Positions 1-6,434 are shown, counted from the first letter of the stretch. The stretch is DNA of 11,729 bases from Eubacterium sp. (GCA_029059925.1 JAIDVA010000132.1:1-11729); one strand, 5' to 3'. The notes: a model not told the origin generated them from the sequence alone. A program made the numbers and translations.

Positions 1-50
1 ATCTATATTCGCATTTGTCTCGTGGTCTAGGAGATGTGTATTAGAGACAT
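1..50. other. Sequencing adapter remnant (Nextera read-2 / Tn5 mosaic end) at contig end
   Basis: Bases 17-50 align without gaps to the 34-base Illumina Nextera read-2 transposase adapter, with 30 identities and mismatches at 26, 29, 42 and 50. The last 19 bases (32-50) correspond to the Tn5 mosaic end AGATGTGTATAAGAGACAG with two mismatches. Bases 1-16 would then be the place of the index and the end of the P7 oligo, but they match P7 poorly. The dapL reading frame is coherent from base 51 and hits an in-frame TAG at 42-44 inside the adapter, so the join at about 50/51 is artificial. This stretch should be trimmed, not annotated as biology. Confidence 0.93.
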
Positions 51-908
51 GATAATAAGGTTGCTATCTGTGACCCTGTTTATCCTGTATATGTTGATAC
101 AAATATTATGGCCGGAAGAAGCGGCGAAAAGAACGAGGATGGCTTATGGTCAAATATTATCTATATGCCATGCACAGCAGAAAATAATTTCACACCTGAC
201 ATTCCTCAAGAAATTCCGGATGTAATTTATCTTTGCTTCCCGAACAACCCTACAGGTATGGTTGCTACAAAGGAGCAGTTAAAGAAATGGGTTGATTTTG
301 CAAATGAGCATAATTCACTTATTCTTTTTGATTCAGCATACGAGGCATTTGTTGTTGACGAGGAAATCCCTAAGTCAATTTACGAAATTGAGGGTGCAAA
401 GACCTGTGCTATCGAGCTGCGTTCATTCTCTAAAACAGCAGGCTTTACAGGTATGCGATGTGGTTATACAGTCGTACCAAAGGATTTGAAGTATAATGGT
501 ACAAGCCTTAATCCTATGTGGGCACGCCGTCAGGCAACAAAATTCAACGGTGTATCCTATATCACGCAGAGAGCTGCCGAGGCTATCTATACTGAGGAAG
601 GACAGAAGCAGATTAAGGAAACGCTTGCTTATTACCAGAAAAATGCAAGAGTTATCTATGACGGACTTTGTGATGCAGGCTTTGAATGCTACGGCGGTGT
701 AAATTCACCTTATGTATGGCTTAGAGTTCCCGAGGGTTATACCTCTTGGGAGTTCTTTGATGAATTGCTTGATAAGTGTCAGGTAGTAGGCACACCCGGT
801 TCAGGCTTTGGTCCTGCAGGTGAGGGCTATTTCAGACTGACATCTTTCGGAAATGCTGAAAAGACAGTCGAGGCTATCGAAAGAATTAAAGCAGTATATA
901 AAAAGTAA
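51..908 (+). CDS. dapL: LL-diaminopimelate aminotransferase, 5'-truncated
   Basis: PLP-dependent class I/II aminotransferase that converts tetrahydrodipicolinate to LL-2,6-diaminopimelate with glutamate as amino donor, in cytosolic lysine and peptidoglycan precursor synthesis. The readable part is 285 residues. Family members are about 400-410, so roughly 120 N-terminal residues are missing at the contig end. The frame starts at GAT 51 (DNKVAICDPVYPVYVDTN), well upstream of the first internal ATG at 108, and this upstream stretch matches the family. Visible motifs are FPNNPTG, DSAYEAF and the PLP-lysine segment SFSKTAGFTGMRCG, with Lys at about residue 128 of the fragment. The C-terminal part is intact and ends with TAA. 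Truncation is technical (adapter junction), not a pseudogene. No clear rho-independent terminator separates it from purC, which has its own promoter. Confidence 0.93.
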   Translation, partial: DNKVAICDPVYPVYVDTNIMAGRSGEKNEDGLWSNIIYMPCTAENNFTPDIPQEIPDVIYLCFPNNPTGMVATKEQLKKWVDFANEHNSLILFDSAYEAFVVDEEIPKSIYEIEGAKTCAIELRSFSKTAGFTGMRCGYTVVPKDLKYNGTSLNPMWARRQATKFNGVSYITQRAAEAIYTEEGQKQIKETLAYYQKNARVIYDGLCDAGFECYGGVNSPYVWLRVPEGYTSWEFFDELLDKCQVVGTPGSGFGPAGEGYFRLTSFGNAEKTVEAIERIKAVYKK

Positions 909-920
909 TATTATGAATCA

Positions 921-954
921 TTGCGTATGATTTTAATTTTGACATTATACGCAA
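921..954. repeat. Inverted repeat flanking the purC -35 box
   Basis: TTGCGTAT (921-928) and ATACGCAA (947-954) are perfect 8-base inverted arms, extendable to 10 with one G-T pair. The 18-base centre includes the TTGACA -35 box (939-944). It is not followed by a T run, so a terminator for dapL is unlikely. It could be an operator or a weak hairpin. It does not resemble the Bacillus PurBox. Confidence 0.5.
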
Positions 955-966
955 AGCAAATAAAAT
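939..966 (+). promoter_or_regulatory. SigA-type promoter for purC-purB
   Basis: A consensus -35 TTGACA (939-944) lies 16 bases from a near-consensus -10 TAAAAT (961-966). Transcription would start near 973, giving a leader of about 25 bases before the purC start at 998. The leader is too short for a purine riboswitch. Confidence 0.75.
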
Positions 967-984
967 ATGCATATCAAATGTGTT

Positions 985-989
985 GGAGG
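985..989 (+). promoter_or_regulatory. purC ribosome binding site
   Basis: GGAGG ends 8 bases before the ATG at 998 and fixes that start. An upstream in-frame GTG at 980 would place the ribosome site inside the gene and is rejected. Confidence 0.85.
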
Positions 990-997
990 TTAAAATT

Positions 998-1708
998 ATG
1001 ACAAAGACAGAGCAGCTCTATGAGGGCAAGGCAAAAAAGGTTTGGGCAACTGAGGATCCTGAGGTTGTAATCGTTGATTACAAGGATGATGCAACAGCAT
1101 TCAACGGTCTTAAAAAAGGTACAATTGTCGGTAAGGGTGTTGTTAACAACAAGATGTCAAACTATCTTATGCAGATTCTTGAGAAGAAGGGTGTTCCTAC
1201 TCACTTTGTTGAGGAGCTTTCTGACAGAGAGACAGCAGTTAAAAAGGTAACAATTGTACCTCTTGAGGTTATTATCCGTAACCGTGCGGCAGGCTCAATC
1301 TGCAAAAGATTAGGTCTTGAAGAGGGTATGGATTTTGTTTGTCCTTCAATTGAATTTTCATATAAGGATGACGATCTCGGTGATCCGCTTATCAATGGCT
1401 ACCATGCTGTATCATGCGGATTTGCTACACAGGATGAGGTTGACACAATCAAGAAAATGGCATTCACAGTTAATGATGTTTTGAAGGAATATTTTGCTTC
1501 AATCGGTGTTGAGCTTATCGACTTTAAGCTTGAGTTCGGTAAAACAGCAGACGGCTCAATTGTTCTTGCTGACGAAATCAGTCCTGATACCTGCCGTTTC
1601 TGGGATATTGAGACACATGAAAAGCTTGATAAGGACCGTTTCCGCAGAGATATGGGCGGTGTAGAAGATGCTTATGCTGAAATGATGAAGAGAGTAGGTC
1701 TTGACTAA
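998..1708 (+). CDS. purC: SAICAR synthase (phosphoribosylaminoimidazole-succinocarboxamide synthase)
   Basis: Catalyses ATP-dependent condensation of CAIR with aspartate to SAICAR, a late step of de novo IMP synthesis in the cytosol. The protein is 236 residues, the usual size of the stand-alone bacterial enzyme. Recognisable features are the N-terminal LYEGKAKKVW (residues 7-16), the first family signature LEVIIRNRAAGSICKR (89-104), the second around IDFKLEFGK (174-182), and LADEISPDTCRFWD (190-203). The start is the ATG at 998 behind GGAGG. The TAA overlaps the purB ATG by one base (TAATG at 1706-1710), implying translational coupling. PurB acts on the PurC product, so the pair forms two consecutive steps in one operon. 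No other pur genes are adjacent. Confidence 0.97.
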   Translation: MTKTEQLYEGKAKKVWATEDPEVVIVDYKDDATAFNGLKKGTIVGKGVVNNKMSNYLMQILEKKGVPTHFVEELSDRETAVKKVTIVPLEVIIRNRAAGSICKRLGLEEGMDFVCPSIEFSYKDDDLGDPLINGYHAVSCGFATQDEVDTIKKMAFTVNDVLKEYFASIGVELIDFKLEFGKTADGSIVLADEISPDTCRFWDIETHEKLDKDRFRRDMGGVEDAYAEMMKRVGLD

Positions 1709-3141
1709 TGCCAAATAACACTTATAATTCACCGTTCAATGCTCGTTATGCTTCAAAGGAAATGCAGTATATCTATTCTCCTGATTTTAAATTCAGAACA
1801 TGGAGAAAGCTCTGGATTGCACTTGCTGAAACAGAAAATGAGCTTGGACTTAATGTAACACAGGAGCAGATTGACGAGCTCAAGGAGCACGCTGATGATA
1901 TCAATTATGAGGTTGCACAGGAATACGAAAAGAAATTCCGTCACGATGTAATGAGCCATGTTCATGCATATGGCGAGCAGTGCCCTAATGCAAAGGGCAT
2001 CATTCATCTTGGTGCAACAAGCTGTTATGTTGGCGATAATACCGATGTTATCACAATGCGTGAAGCATTGCTGCTTATCAAGAAAAAGCTTGTCAATGCA
2101 ATTTCATCAGTTGCAAAATTTGCTGATGAGTATAAGGATATGCCATGCCTTGGCTTTACACATTTCCAGCCTGCTCAGCCTACAACAGTAGGTAAAAGAG
2201 CGACTCTTTGGCTTATGGATCTTGTAATGGATTATGAGGAAATCTGCCATGTTATGGATTCCCTCATGCTTTTAGGCTCAAAGGGCACAACAGGCACACA
2301 GGCCTCATTCCTTGAGTTGTTTGACGGCGACCACGAAAAATGCAAGGAGCTTGATAAAAAGATTGCAGAGAAAATGGGCTTTAAGGCCTGCTTCCCTGTA
2401 AGCGGACAGACATATGCGAGAAAGCTTGACACAATTGTCTGCAATTGTCTTGCACTTATTGCACAGTCCTGCTGTAAGTTTTCAAATGATCTCAGACTTC
2501 TTCAGAATCTTAAGGAAATTGAAGAGCCGTTTGAGAAAAATCAGATTGGCTCCTCAGCTATGGCTTATAAGCGTAATCCTATGAGAAGTGAGCGTATAGC
2601 ATCACTTTCACGTTATGTAATGATTGATGCACTTAACCCCGCTTGGACAGCATCTGCTCAGTGGTTTGAAAGAACACTTGATGACTCTGCTAATAAGCGT
2701 GTGTCAGTTGCAGAAGCATTCCTTGCTACTGATGGTATTCTTGATTTGTACATCAATGTTACCTCAGGTCTTGTTGTTTATCCAAAAGTAATTGAGGCAA
2801 GACTTATGAGCGAGCTTCCGTTTATGGCAACCGAAAATATTATGATGGATGCTGTAAAGAAGGGTGGCGACAGACAGGAACTTCACGAAAAAATCCGTCA
2901 GCACTCAATGGCAGCAGGTGCTGTTGTTAAGGTTGAGGGCGGACAGAATGATCTTGTTGAGCGTATCGCAGCTGATCCTGCATTTATGACAACAAAGGAG
3001 GAAATCCTTGCAATTCTTAAGCCTGCTAATTTTGTTGGCCGAGCACCTGAGCAGACTTCGGATTTCCTTAAAGAGACTGTTACACCAATTCTTGAAAAAG
3101 AAAAAGAGCTTCTCGGTATGAGTGTGGAGATTAATGTTTAA
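1708..3141 (+). CDS. purB: Adenylosuccinate lyase, animal-ADSL-like form
   Basis: Splits fumarate from SAICAR (giving AICAR) and from adenylosuccinate (giving AMP), in IMP and AMP synthesis; members are homotetramers. The protein is 477 residues and is strikingly like the vertebrate ADSL type rather than the shorter Bacillus PurB type. Shared segments include RHDVMSHVHAYGEQCP (78-93), GIIHLGATSCYVGDN (97-111), GFTHFQPAQPTTVGKR (149-164), the flexible signature loop GSSAMAYKRNPMRSER (281-296) and QWFERTLDDSAN downstream. By family knowledge, His152 is the likely general acid and a serine of Ser282/Ser283 the general base. The loop has Ala at 286 where most members have Pro. The start overlaps the purC stop; only a weak AGG (1696-1698) precedes it, so translation is probably coupled. 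Confidence 0.96.
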   Translation: MPNNTYNSPFNARYASKEMQYIYSPDFKFRTWRKLWIALAETENELGLNVTQEQIDELKEHADDINYEVAQEYEKKFRHDVMSHVHAYGEQCPNAKGIIHLGATSCYVGDNTDVITMREALLLIKKKLVNAISSVAKFADEYKDMPCLGFTHFQPAQPTTVGKRATLWLMDLVMDYEEICHVMDSLMLLGSKGTTGTQASFLELFDGDHEKCKELDKKIAEKMGFKACFPVSGQTYARKLDTIVCNCLALIAQSCCKFSNDLRLLQNLKEIEEPFEKNQIGSSAMAYKRNPMRSERIASLSRYVMIDALNPAWTASAQWFERTLDDSANKRVSVAEAFLATDGILDLYINVTSGLVVYPKVIEARLMSELPFMATENIMMDAVKKGGDRQELHEKIRQHSMAAGAVVKVEGGQNDLVERIAADPAFMTTKEEILAILKPANFVGRAPEQTSDFLKETVTPILEKEKELLGMSVEINV

Positions 3142-3152
3142 TTAATTACCAT

Positions 3153-3176
3153 AATATATACAAAAATATATACAAA
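3153..3176. repeat. Two-copy 12-base tandem repeat
   Basis: AATATATACAAA occurs twice in direct succession just after purB. On the minus strand it forms part of the T-rich tail downstream of the shared terminator. It is probably simple low-complexity spacer. Confidence 0.5.
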
Positions 3177-3178
3177 AT

Positions 3179-3204
3179 AAAGGCTGTCCGAATGGACAGC
3201 CTTT
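3179..3204. terminator. Bidirectional rho-independent terminator between purB and tetR
   Basis: The perfect 11-bp stem AAAGGCTGTCC / GGACAGCCTTT closes a GAAT loop. On the plus strand the tail is AAGTTTTAG, a modest T run. On the minus strand the tail is TTTATTTTG, which is better. It therefore serves both convergent genes, purB and the tetR-family gene ending at 3217. Confidence 0.85.
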
Positions 3205-3216
3205 AAGTTTTAGTAT

Positions 3217-3762
3217 TTATACATTTGTGAATTCGTGTGACTGCAGCATGCTGCACATTACTTTTGAAAGCTCTTCCTTATTAAATACAGGAAGAGGTTC
3301 AATGATAGCATCAATACATCCTGCCACAGCAAAGGTTATGGCAGCTATTTCATGATAATTATCTTCTATTGTAAAACCGTTATTTTCGGAAATACAACTA
3401 ACCAGATTCTCTTTGAGAACTTTTATTGAAGGGCCGCATATGCTGCTTGATTTGAACTTGTAAAGATAATCGACTTCTTTTTCAACCTCATCAAGTAAAA
3501 TGGTAACTGCTTTAAGCGGATTGGTTCTGATATCCTCATACTTTATTCGGCTTGATACATCAATTACACCGTTCATAATTGTTTCAAAGCAGGACTGCAA
3601 GCAATCATCCATACTTTTATAATGAAGATAGAAGGTGCTTTTATTGATATCTGCTCGTTTGCACAGCTCTAATACTGTAATTTTACTGGTGTCCTTCTCG
3701 ACCATAAGATCAAGCATTGCGTTGAATACAGCTGTACGTGTTCTTTTTATTCGTCTGTCCAT
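3217..3762 (-). CDS. TetR/AcrR-family transcriptional regulator
   Basis: 181-residue one-component regulator. The N-terminal domain (about 1-50) is a TetR helix-turn-helix, with the recognition-helix region around ITVLELCKRADINKSTFYLHY (two pieces, residues 28-48). Ligand-binding helices follow, without similarity I can assign to a specific effector class. Ile39-Asn40-Lys41-Ser42 and Tyr45-Tyr48 sit where TetR proteins contact DNA. The start at 3762 has GGAG about 12 bases upstream, slightly long. The gene is divergent from the SDR gene, and a palindrome over its own -10 box suggests autorepression. By analogy with divergent TetR regulators, it probably controls the SDR and GPH symporter genes in response to their substrate; that is inference. 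Confidence 0.9.
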   Translation of the reverse strand: MDRRIKRTRTAVFNAMLDLMVEKDTSKITVLELCKRADINKSTFYLHYKSMDDCLQSCFETIMNGVIDVSSRIKYEDIRTNPLKAVTILLDEVEKEVDYLYKFKSSSICGPSIKVLKENLVSCISENNGFTIEDNYHEIAAITFAVAGCIDAIIEPLPVFNKEELSKVMCSMLQSHEFTNV

Positions 3763-3809
3763 TGGTTGATTTTGCTCCGTACTTTGCCATTGGCTGGGTT
3801 TAAATTTTT

Positions 3810-3827
3810 ATGTTAATATTTTAACAT
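3810..3827. promoter_or_regulatory. Candidate TetR operator over the tetR -10 box
   Basis: ATGTTAATATTTTAACAT has perfect 7-base arms (ATGTTAA / TTAACAT) around a 4-base centre. It covers the tetR -10 hexamer at 3818-3823. Size and location fit a TetR-dimer operator mediating autoregulation. AT-rich palindromes arise by chance, so binding is inferred. Confidence 0.55.
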
Positions 3828-3846
3828 GCTGTTATAAAAAAATCAA
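3818..3846 (-). promoter_or_regulatory. Promoter for the tetR-family gene
   Basis: Read on the minus strand, TTGATT (-35, 3846-3841) is 17 bases from TAAAAT (-10, 3823-3818). Transcription would begin near 3811, leaving a leader of about 50 bases before the start at 3762. Confidence 0.6.
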
Positions 3847-3914
3847 TAAACTGTTAAATATTTGTAAGAATGAACAAAAATTCGGAAAAAATTTGTGTAA
3901 TAGTTCTGCGTTGC

Positions 3915-3929
3915 GTGAATTAAATTCAC
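3915..3929. promoter_or_regulatory. Palindrome upstream of the SDR promoter
   Basis: GTGAATTAAATTCAC has perfect 7-base arms around a single A. It lies 21 bases upstream of the SDR -35 box at 3951. Its sequence differs from the 3810-3827 repeat, so it could bind a second regulator, or only one of the two is the real TetR site. Confidence 0.4.
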
Positions 3930-3950
3930 TTCGTTCATAGAAAAAAATGA

Positions 3951-3979
3951 TTGCCAATGTCCGATATGTATTGTATAAT
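3951..3979 (+). promoter_or_regulatory. SigA-type promoter for the SDR gene
   Basis: TTGCCA (-35, 3951-3956) is exactly 17 bases from a perfect TATAAT (-10, 3974-3979). Transcription would start near 3986. This makes the upstream in-frame ATG at 3996 an unlikely start and supports the ATG at 4032. Confidence 0.8.
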
Positions 3980-4020
3980 ATAATCGATATTTTTTATGAA
4001 TGTCAAAAATTACTACAATA

Positions 4021-4026
4021 GAGGGG
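4021..4026 (+). promoter_or_regulatory. Ribosome binding site that decides the SDR start
   Basis: GAGGGG ends 5 bases before the ATG at 4032. The in-frame ATG at 3996 has no comparable site and lies within about 10 bases of the predicted transcript start. Confidence 0.7.
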
Positions 4027-4031
4027 TTTAT

Positions 4032-4895
4032 ATGAGTAGTTCAAATAGCAGATGTTGTATCACCGGCGATTGGCTCAAGGGCAAAACTGTAGTTGTTACA
4101 GGTGCTTCAAGCGGTATGGGTGCGGGCATTGCCGCAACCCTGATTAAAAAGCATGGCTGCCGTGTCATAGGCATCGCCAGAAGTGAAAGCAAGATGCTTA
4201 AATTTATTGAAGAGCTTGGTCCTACATATGCAGAGCAGTTTTCATATGAGCTTTTTGATGTATCGGTTAAGGAGAATTGGGAGAATTTTGCCCAGAAGCT
4301 TTCCGATTCTGATATTCGTCCGTCAGTTCTTATAAATAATGCAGGTATTCTGCCAAAGTTTAAAAGATTTGACAGATATTCATATGATGAAATTGAGAAA
4401 GCAATGAATATCAATTTCTATTCCTGCGTATATAGTGTAAAAACCTTTTTGCCTACGCTTTTGCAGGAGGAGGATCCTGCAATTATAAATGTTGATTCAT
4501 CAGCAGCATTGATGACTCTTGCAGGTACATCAATGTACAGCGCATCGAAGGCTGCGCTCAAAAGTTTTACTGAGGCACTTAGAGTTGAATTTAAGGGCAG
4601 ACTTTATGTCGGTCTCGTTTGTCCCGGCTTTACAAAAACTGATATTTTCCGTGATCAGAAAAATGATGGCGGTAAGGGTCAGAAGGTTATGGATATGATT
4701 TCAACCGATTGTGACCGCATGGTAAAAATGATTATGTTTGGTATTGAACATAAGAGGGCAAGAATGGTTCACGGCTTTGATGCTCATTCAATGTCAGTAT
4801 TTAACAGACTTCTGCCTGTTTCAGGTTCAGAGCTTTTCTCTTTGGTAATGAAGGCTGCAAATATTGATTTGTTCAATGATGTATTCAAGGATTAA
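4032..4895 (+). CDS. Classical short-chain dehydrogenase/reductase (SDR), substrate unknown
   Basis: NAD(P)-dependent oxidoreductase of 287 residues with a Rossmann fold. Visible motifs are the dinucleotide-binding TGASSGMG (23-30), INNAG (101-105), a catalytic serine in NVDSS (Ser156 or Ser157), YSASK (Tyr169, Lys173) and the CPGFTKT segment after it (198-204). Arg50 after the second strand (VIGIARS) suggests NADP(H) preference, an inference from family patterns. The C-terminal tail of about 40 residues is longer than in minimal 250-residue SDRs. It is preceded by its own strong promoter, divergent from a TetR regulator, and followed after a hairpin by a GPH symporter gene. This suggests oxidation or reduction of an imported compound. 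Sugar, sugar-acid or steroid substrates are all possible; no specific activity can be assigned. Confidence 0.92.
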   Translation: MSSSNSRCCITGDWLKGKTVVVTGASSGMGAGIAATLIKKHGCRVIGIARSESKMLKFIEELGPTYAEQFSYELFDVSVKENWENFAQKLSDSDIRPSVLINNAGILPKFKRFDRYSYDEIEKAMNINFYSCVYSVKTFLPTLLQEEDPAIINVDSSAALMTLAGTSMYSASKAALKSFTEALRVEFKGRLYVGLVCPGFTKTDIFRDQKNDGGKGQKVMDMISTDCDRMVKMIMFGIEHKRARMVHGFDAHSMSVFNRLLPVSGSELFSLVMKAANIDLFNDVFKD

Positions 4896-4918
4896 TTTAT
4901 TATTTTAAATAAACATGT

Positions 4919-4951
4919 CGAGGCTGTCAATGACGGCAGCTTCGCCTTTTT
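4919..4951 (+). terminator. Imperfect terminator/attenuator between SDR and symporter genes
   Basis: CGAGGCTGTC (4919-4928) pairs with GGCAGCTTCG (4935-4944), a 10-bp stem with two G-T pairs and a 6-base loop, followed by CC and TTTTT (4947-4951). The symporter ribosome site begins only 13 bases later and no promoter is seen between. The hairpin may therefore reduce rather than abolish transcription into the symporter gene. Confidence 0.65.
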
Positions 4952-4976
4952 ATGTTTTATTTCAGGAGGTTTCATT

Positions 4977-6434
4977 ATGGCAAATGATGTAACAAAGCAA
5001 AAGTATATGAATTTTAAGGAAATAGCAGCTTACTCACTTGGATTGTTTGGATTTCAGGCGATTGTCGGTTTGCTTAATTCCTACCAGGCAGAGTTTGATG
5101 GGTCTATTTTGGGCGGCTACAACGGTATGGCGATTGATGTTGGTATTGTTGGTATCCTTATCCTTATTGCCAAGATTGTGTCAGCAGTTTTTGACCCGGT
5201 TGTAGGTAATATGATTGACCGTTCAAAGAGTAAAAAGGGCAAGTTCAAATCAATGATTATCTATTCGCTCATTCCGCTTTTGGTTATGACAGGGGTTATA
5301 TTCCTGCCTATAGATTTTAAAGGTAATAACATTCTTTGCTATGTATGGATTTTTGTTACATACCTTATCTGGTCGATAGCTATGACTATGGGCGATGTTC
5401 CTTCACAGGGTATTGCATCAGTTCTTACACCTAATCCTACTGAAAGAACAAATGTTGTTTCAATTTCAAATACCTTTAAGCAGGTTGGTTTTTCAGCTTG
5501 CGTTGTAATTGTACCTATTGTTTGCCTTATTATCCCGGGCGGATCAAAGGTATTCGGCTTTGAGGGCGAGACAGATACACCGATGATTGGCAGCGAATAT
5601 TTAGGCACAGCAATTTTAACAGCAATTTTAGGCTGTGCATTGTTTGCACTTATTCCGCTTCTTAATAAAGAACGTGTTCCTTATGTAGCAGGAGAAAAAA
5701 CAACTGCAAAGGATATGATTAATGCGCTTAAAAATAATAAGCCGTTTATGCTTGTTATTATTTCCTATTTCCTTGGCTTTGGCCGTCAGATGGCTATGGG
5801 TATTCAGGTTCAGGCAGCAACTGTTCTTTTAGGCTCACAAAACCTTGTTGCGGTTTTGGGTATTGTTACTGCTGTTGGTTCGATGATCAGTATGGCACTT
5901 TGCCCGATGCTGATTAAAAAGATGAATGAAAAGAATGCTTATCTTCTTCTTTCAATCTATGGTTTTGCAGCATCCATATTCTCATTTGTTGTAGGTCATT
6001 TCTGGTTCCAGAATCCGGAAAATACTGTTCTTACAATATTGTTCTATGCTTCATTATTCCTTATCGGTTTACAGTTTGGTGCTGTAACACTTATGCCTAT
6101 GATTATGACTGCTGACTGTGTTGACTACTATGAATATGAGACAGGCAAGCGTATGGAGGGTGCTGCTTATTCAATCCTTACCCTTACAATCAAGGTTTGT
6201 CTTGCACTCGGCACAGCTGTAGGTCTTATCTTTGTTCAGAAGTCAGGTTATTATGCTTCACTTTCAACAGGTAGCTTCGATACAAATACAAAGGATATTA
6301 TCTTCTTTGCATATACTGCACTGCCCGGTATTCTTGCTCTTCTTTCAATCATTCCGATGTTCAAATATGATTTGGTCGGCAAGAAAAAGGAAGAGATTAC
6401 CAGCGCACTTGCTAAGAGAAGAAGTGCAGAGTAA
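4977..6434 (+). CDS. GPH-family (MelB-like) sugar:cation symporter, MFS superfamily
   Basis: 485-residue polytopic membrane protein with about 12 hydrophobic segments (for example near 16-34, 52-72, 93-111, 119-140, 167-187, 207-227, 257-277, 285-310, 322-342, 350-376, 396-420, 440-462). Diagnostic glycoside-pentoside-hexuronide features are DPVVGNMIDRSKSKKGKFK (73-91), matching the MelB helix-II/loop 2-3 region, and ADCVDYYEYETGKRMEG (379-395). Asp73 corresponds to MelB Asp59, but the partner Asp55 position is Ser69, so sodium coupling as in MelB is doubtful. AGGAGG (4964-4969) sits 7 bases before the ATG. By family, the substrate would be a glycoside, pentoside or hexuronide, though some GPH members carry other solutes. 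It probably shares the SDR promoter. Confidence 0.92.
   Translation: MANDVTKQKYMNFKEIAAYSLGLFGFQAIVGLLNSYQAEFDGSILGGYNGMAIDVGIVGILILIAKIVSAVFDPVVGNMIDRSKSKKGKFKSMIIYSLIPLLVMTGVIFLPIDFKGNNILCYVWIFVTYLIWSIAMTMGDVPSQGIASVLTPNPTERTNVVSISNTFKQVGFSACVVIVPIVCLIIPGGSKVFGFEGETDTPMIGSEYLGTAILTAILGCALFALIPLLNKERVPYVAGEKTTAKDMINALKNNKPFMLVIISYFLGFGRQMAMGIQVQAATVLLGSQNLVAVLGIVTAVGSMISMALCPMLIKKMNEKNAYLLLSIYGFAASIFSFVVGHFWFQNPENTVLTILFYASLFLIGLQFGAVTLMPMIMTADCVDYYEYETGKRMEGAAYSILTLTIKVCLALGTAVGLIFVQKSGYYASLSTGSFDTNTKDIIFFAYTALPGILALLSIIPMFKYDLVGKKKEEITSALAKRRSAE

Larger units (their letters stand above)
3763..4031. other. Divergent tetR/SDR control region
   Basis: This AT-rich intergenic stretch holds a minus-strand promoter for tetR (3818-3846), a plus-strand promoter for the SDR gene (3951-3979), an 18-base inverted repeat (3810-3827) and a 15-base palindrome (3915-3929). 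No small gene or structured RNA is evident in it. Confidence 0.7.

Noticed and set aside
17..50. Natural Tn5/IS50 insertion end
   Set aside because: The mosaic end is a synthetic hybrid, and the 15 bases before it match the Illumina primer part. No transposase or target duplication is present.
34..225. Short plus-strand ORF at the window start
   Set aside because: It begins inside the adapter remnant and runs out of frame with the well-supported dapL reading frame.
909..997. Purine riboswitch or PurBox upstream of purC
   Set aside because: The predicted leader is only about 25 bases and no PurBox-like sequence is seen; only a simple promoter and an unrelated inverted repeat are present.
980..997. 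Upstream GTG start for purC
   Set aside because: It would place the GGAGG ribosome site within the coding sequence; the ATG at 998 has ideal spacing and matches the family's N-terminus.
4032..4895. Assignment of the SDR as a specific hydroxysteroid or sugar dehydrogenase
   Set aside because: Classical SDR motifs do not give substrate; calling it a bile-acid or sugar enzyme would be guesswork.
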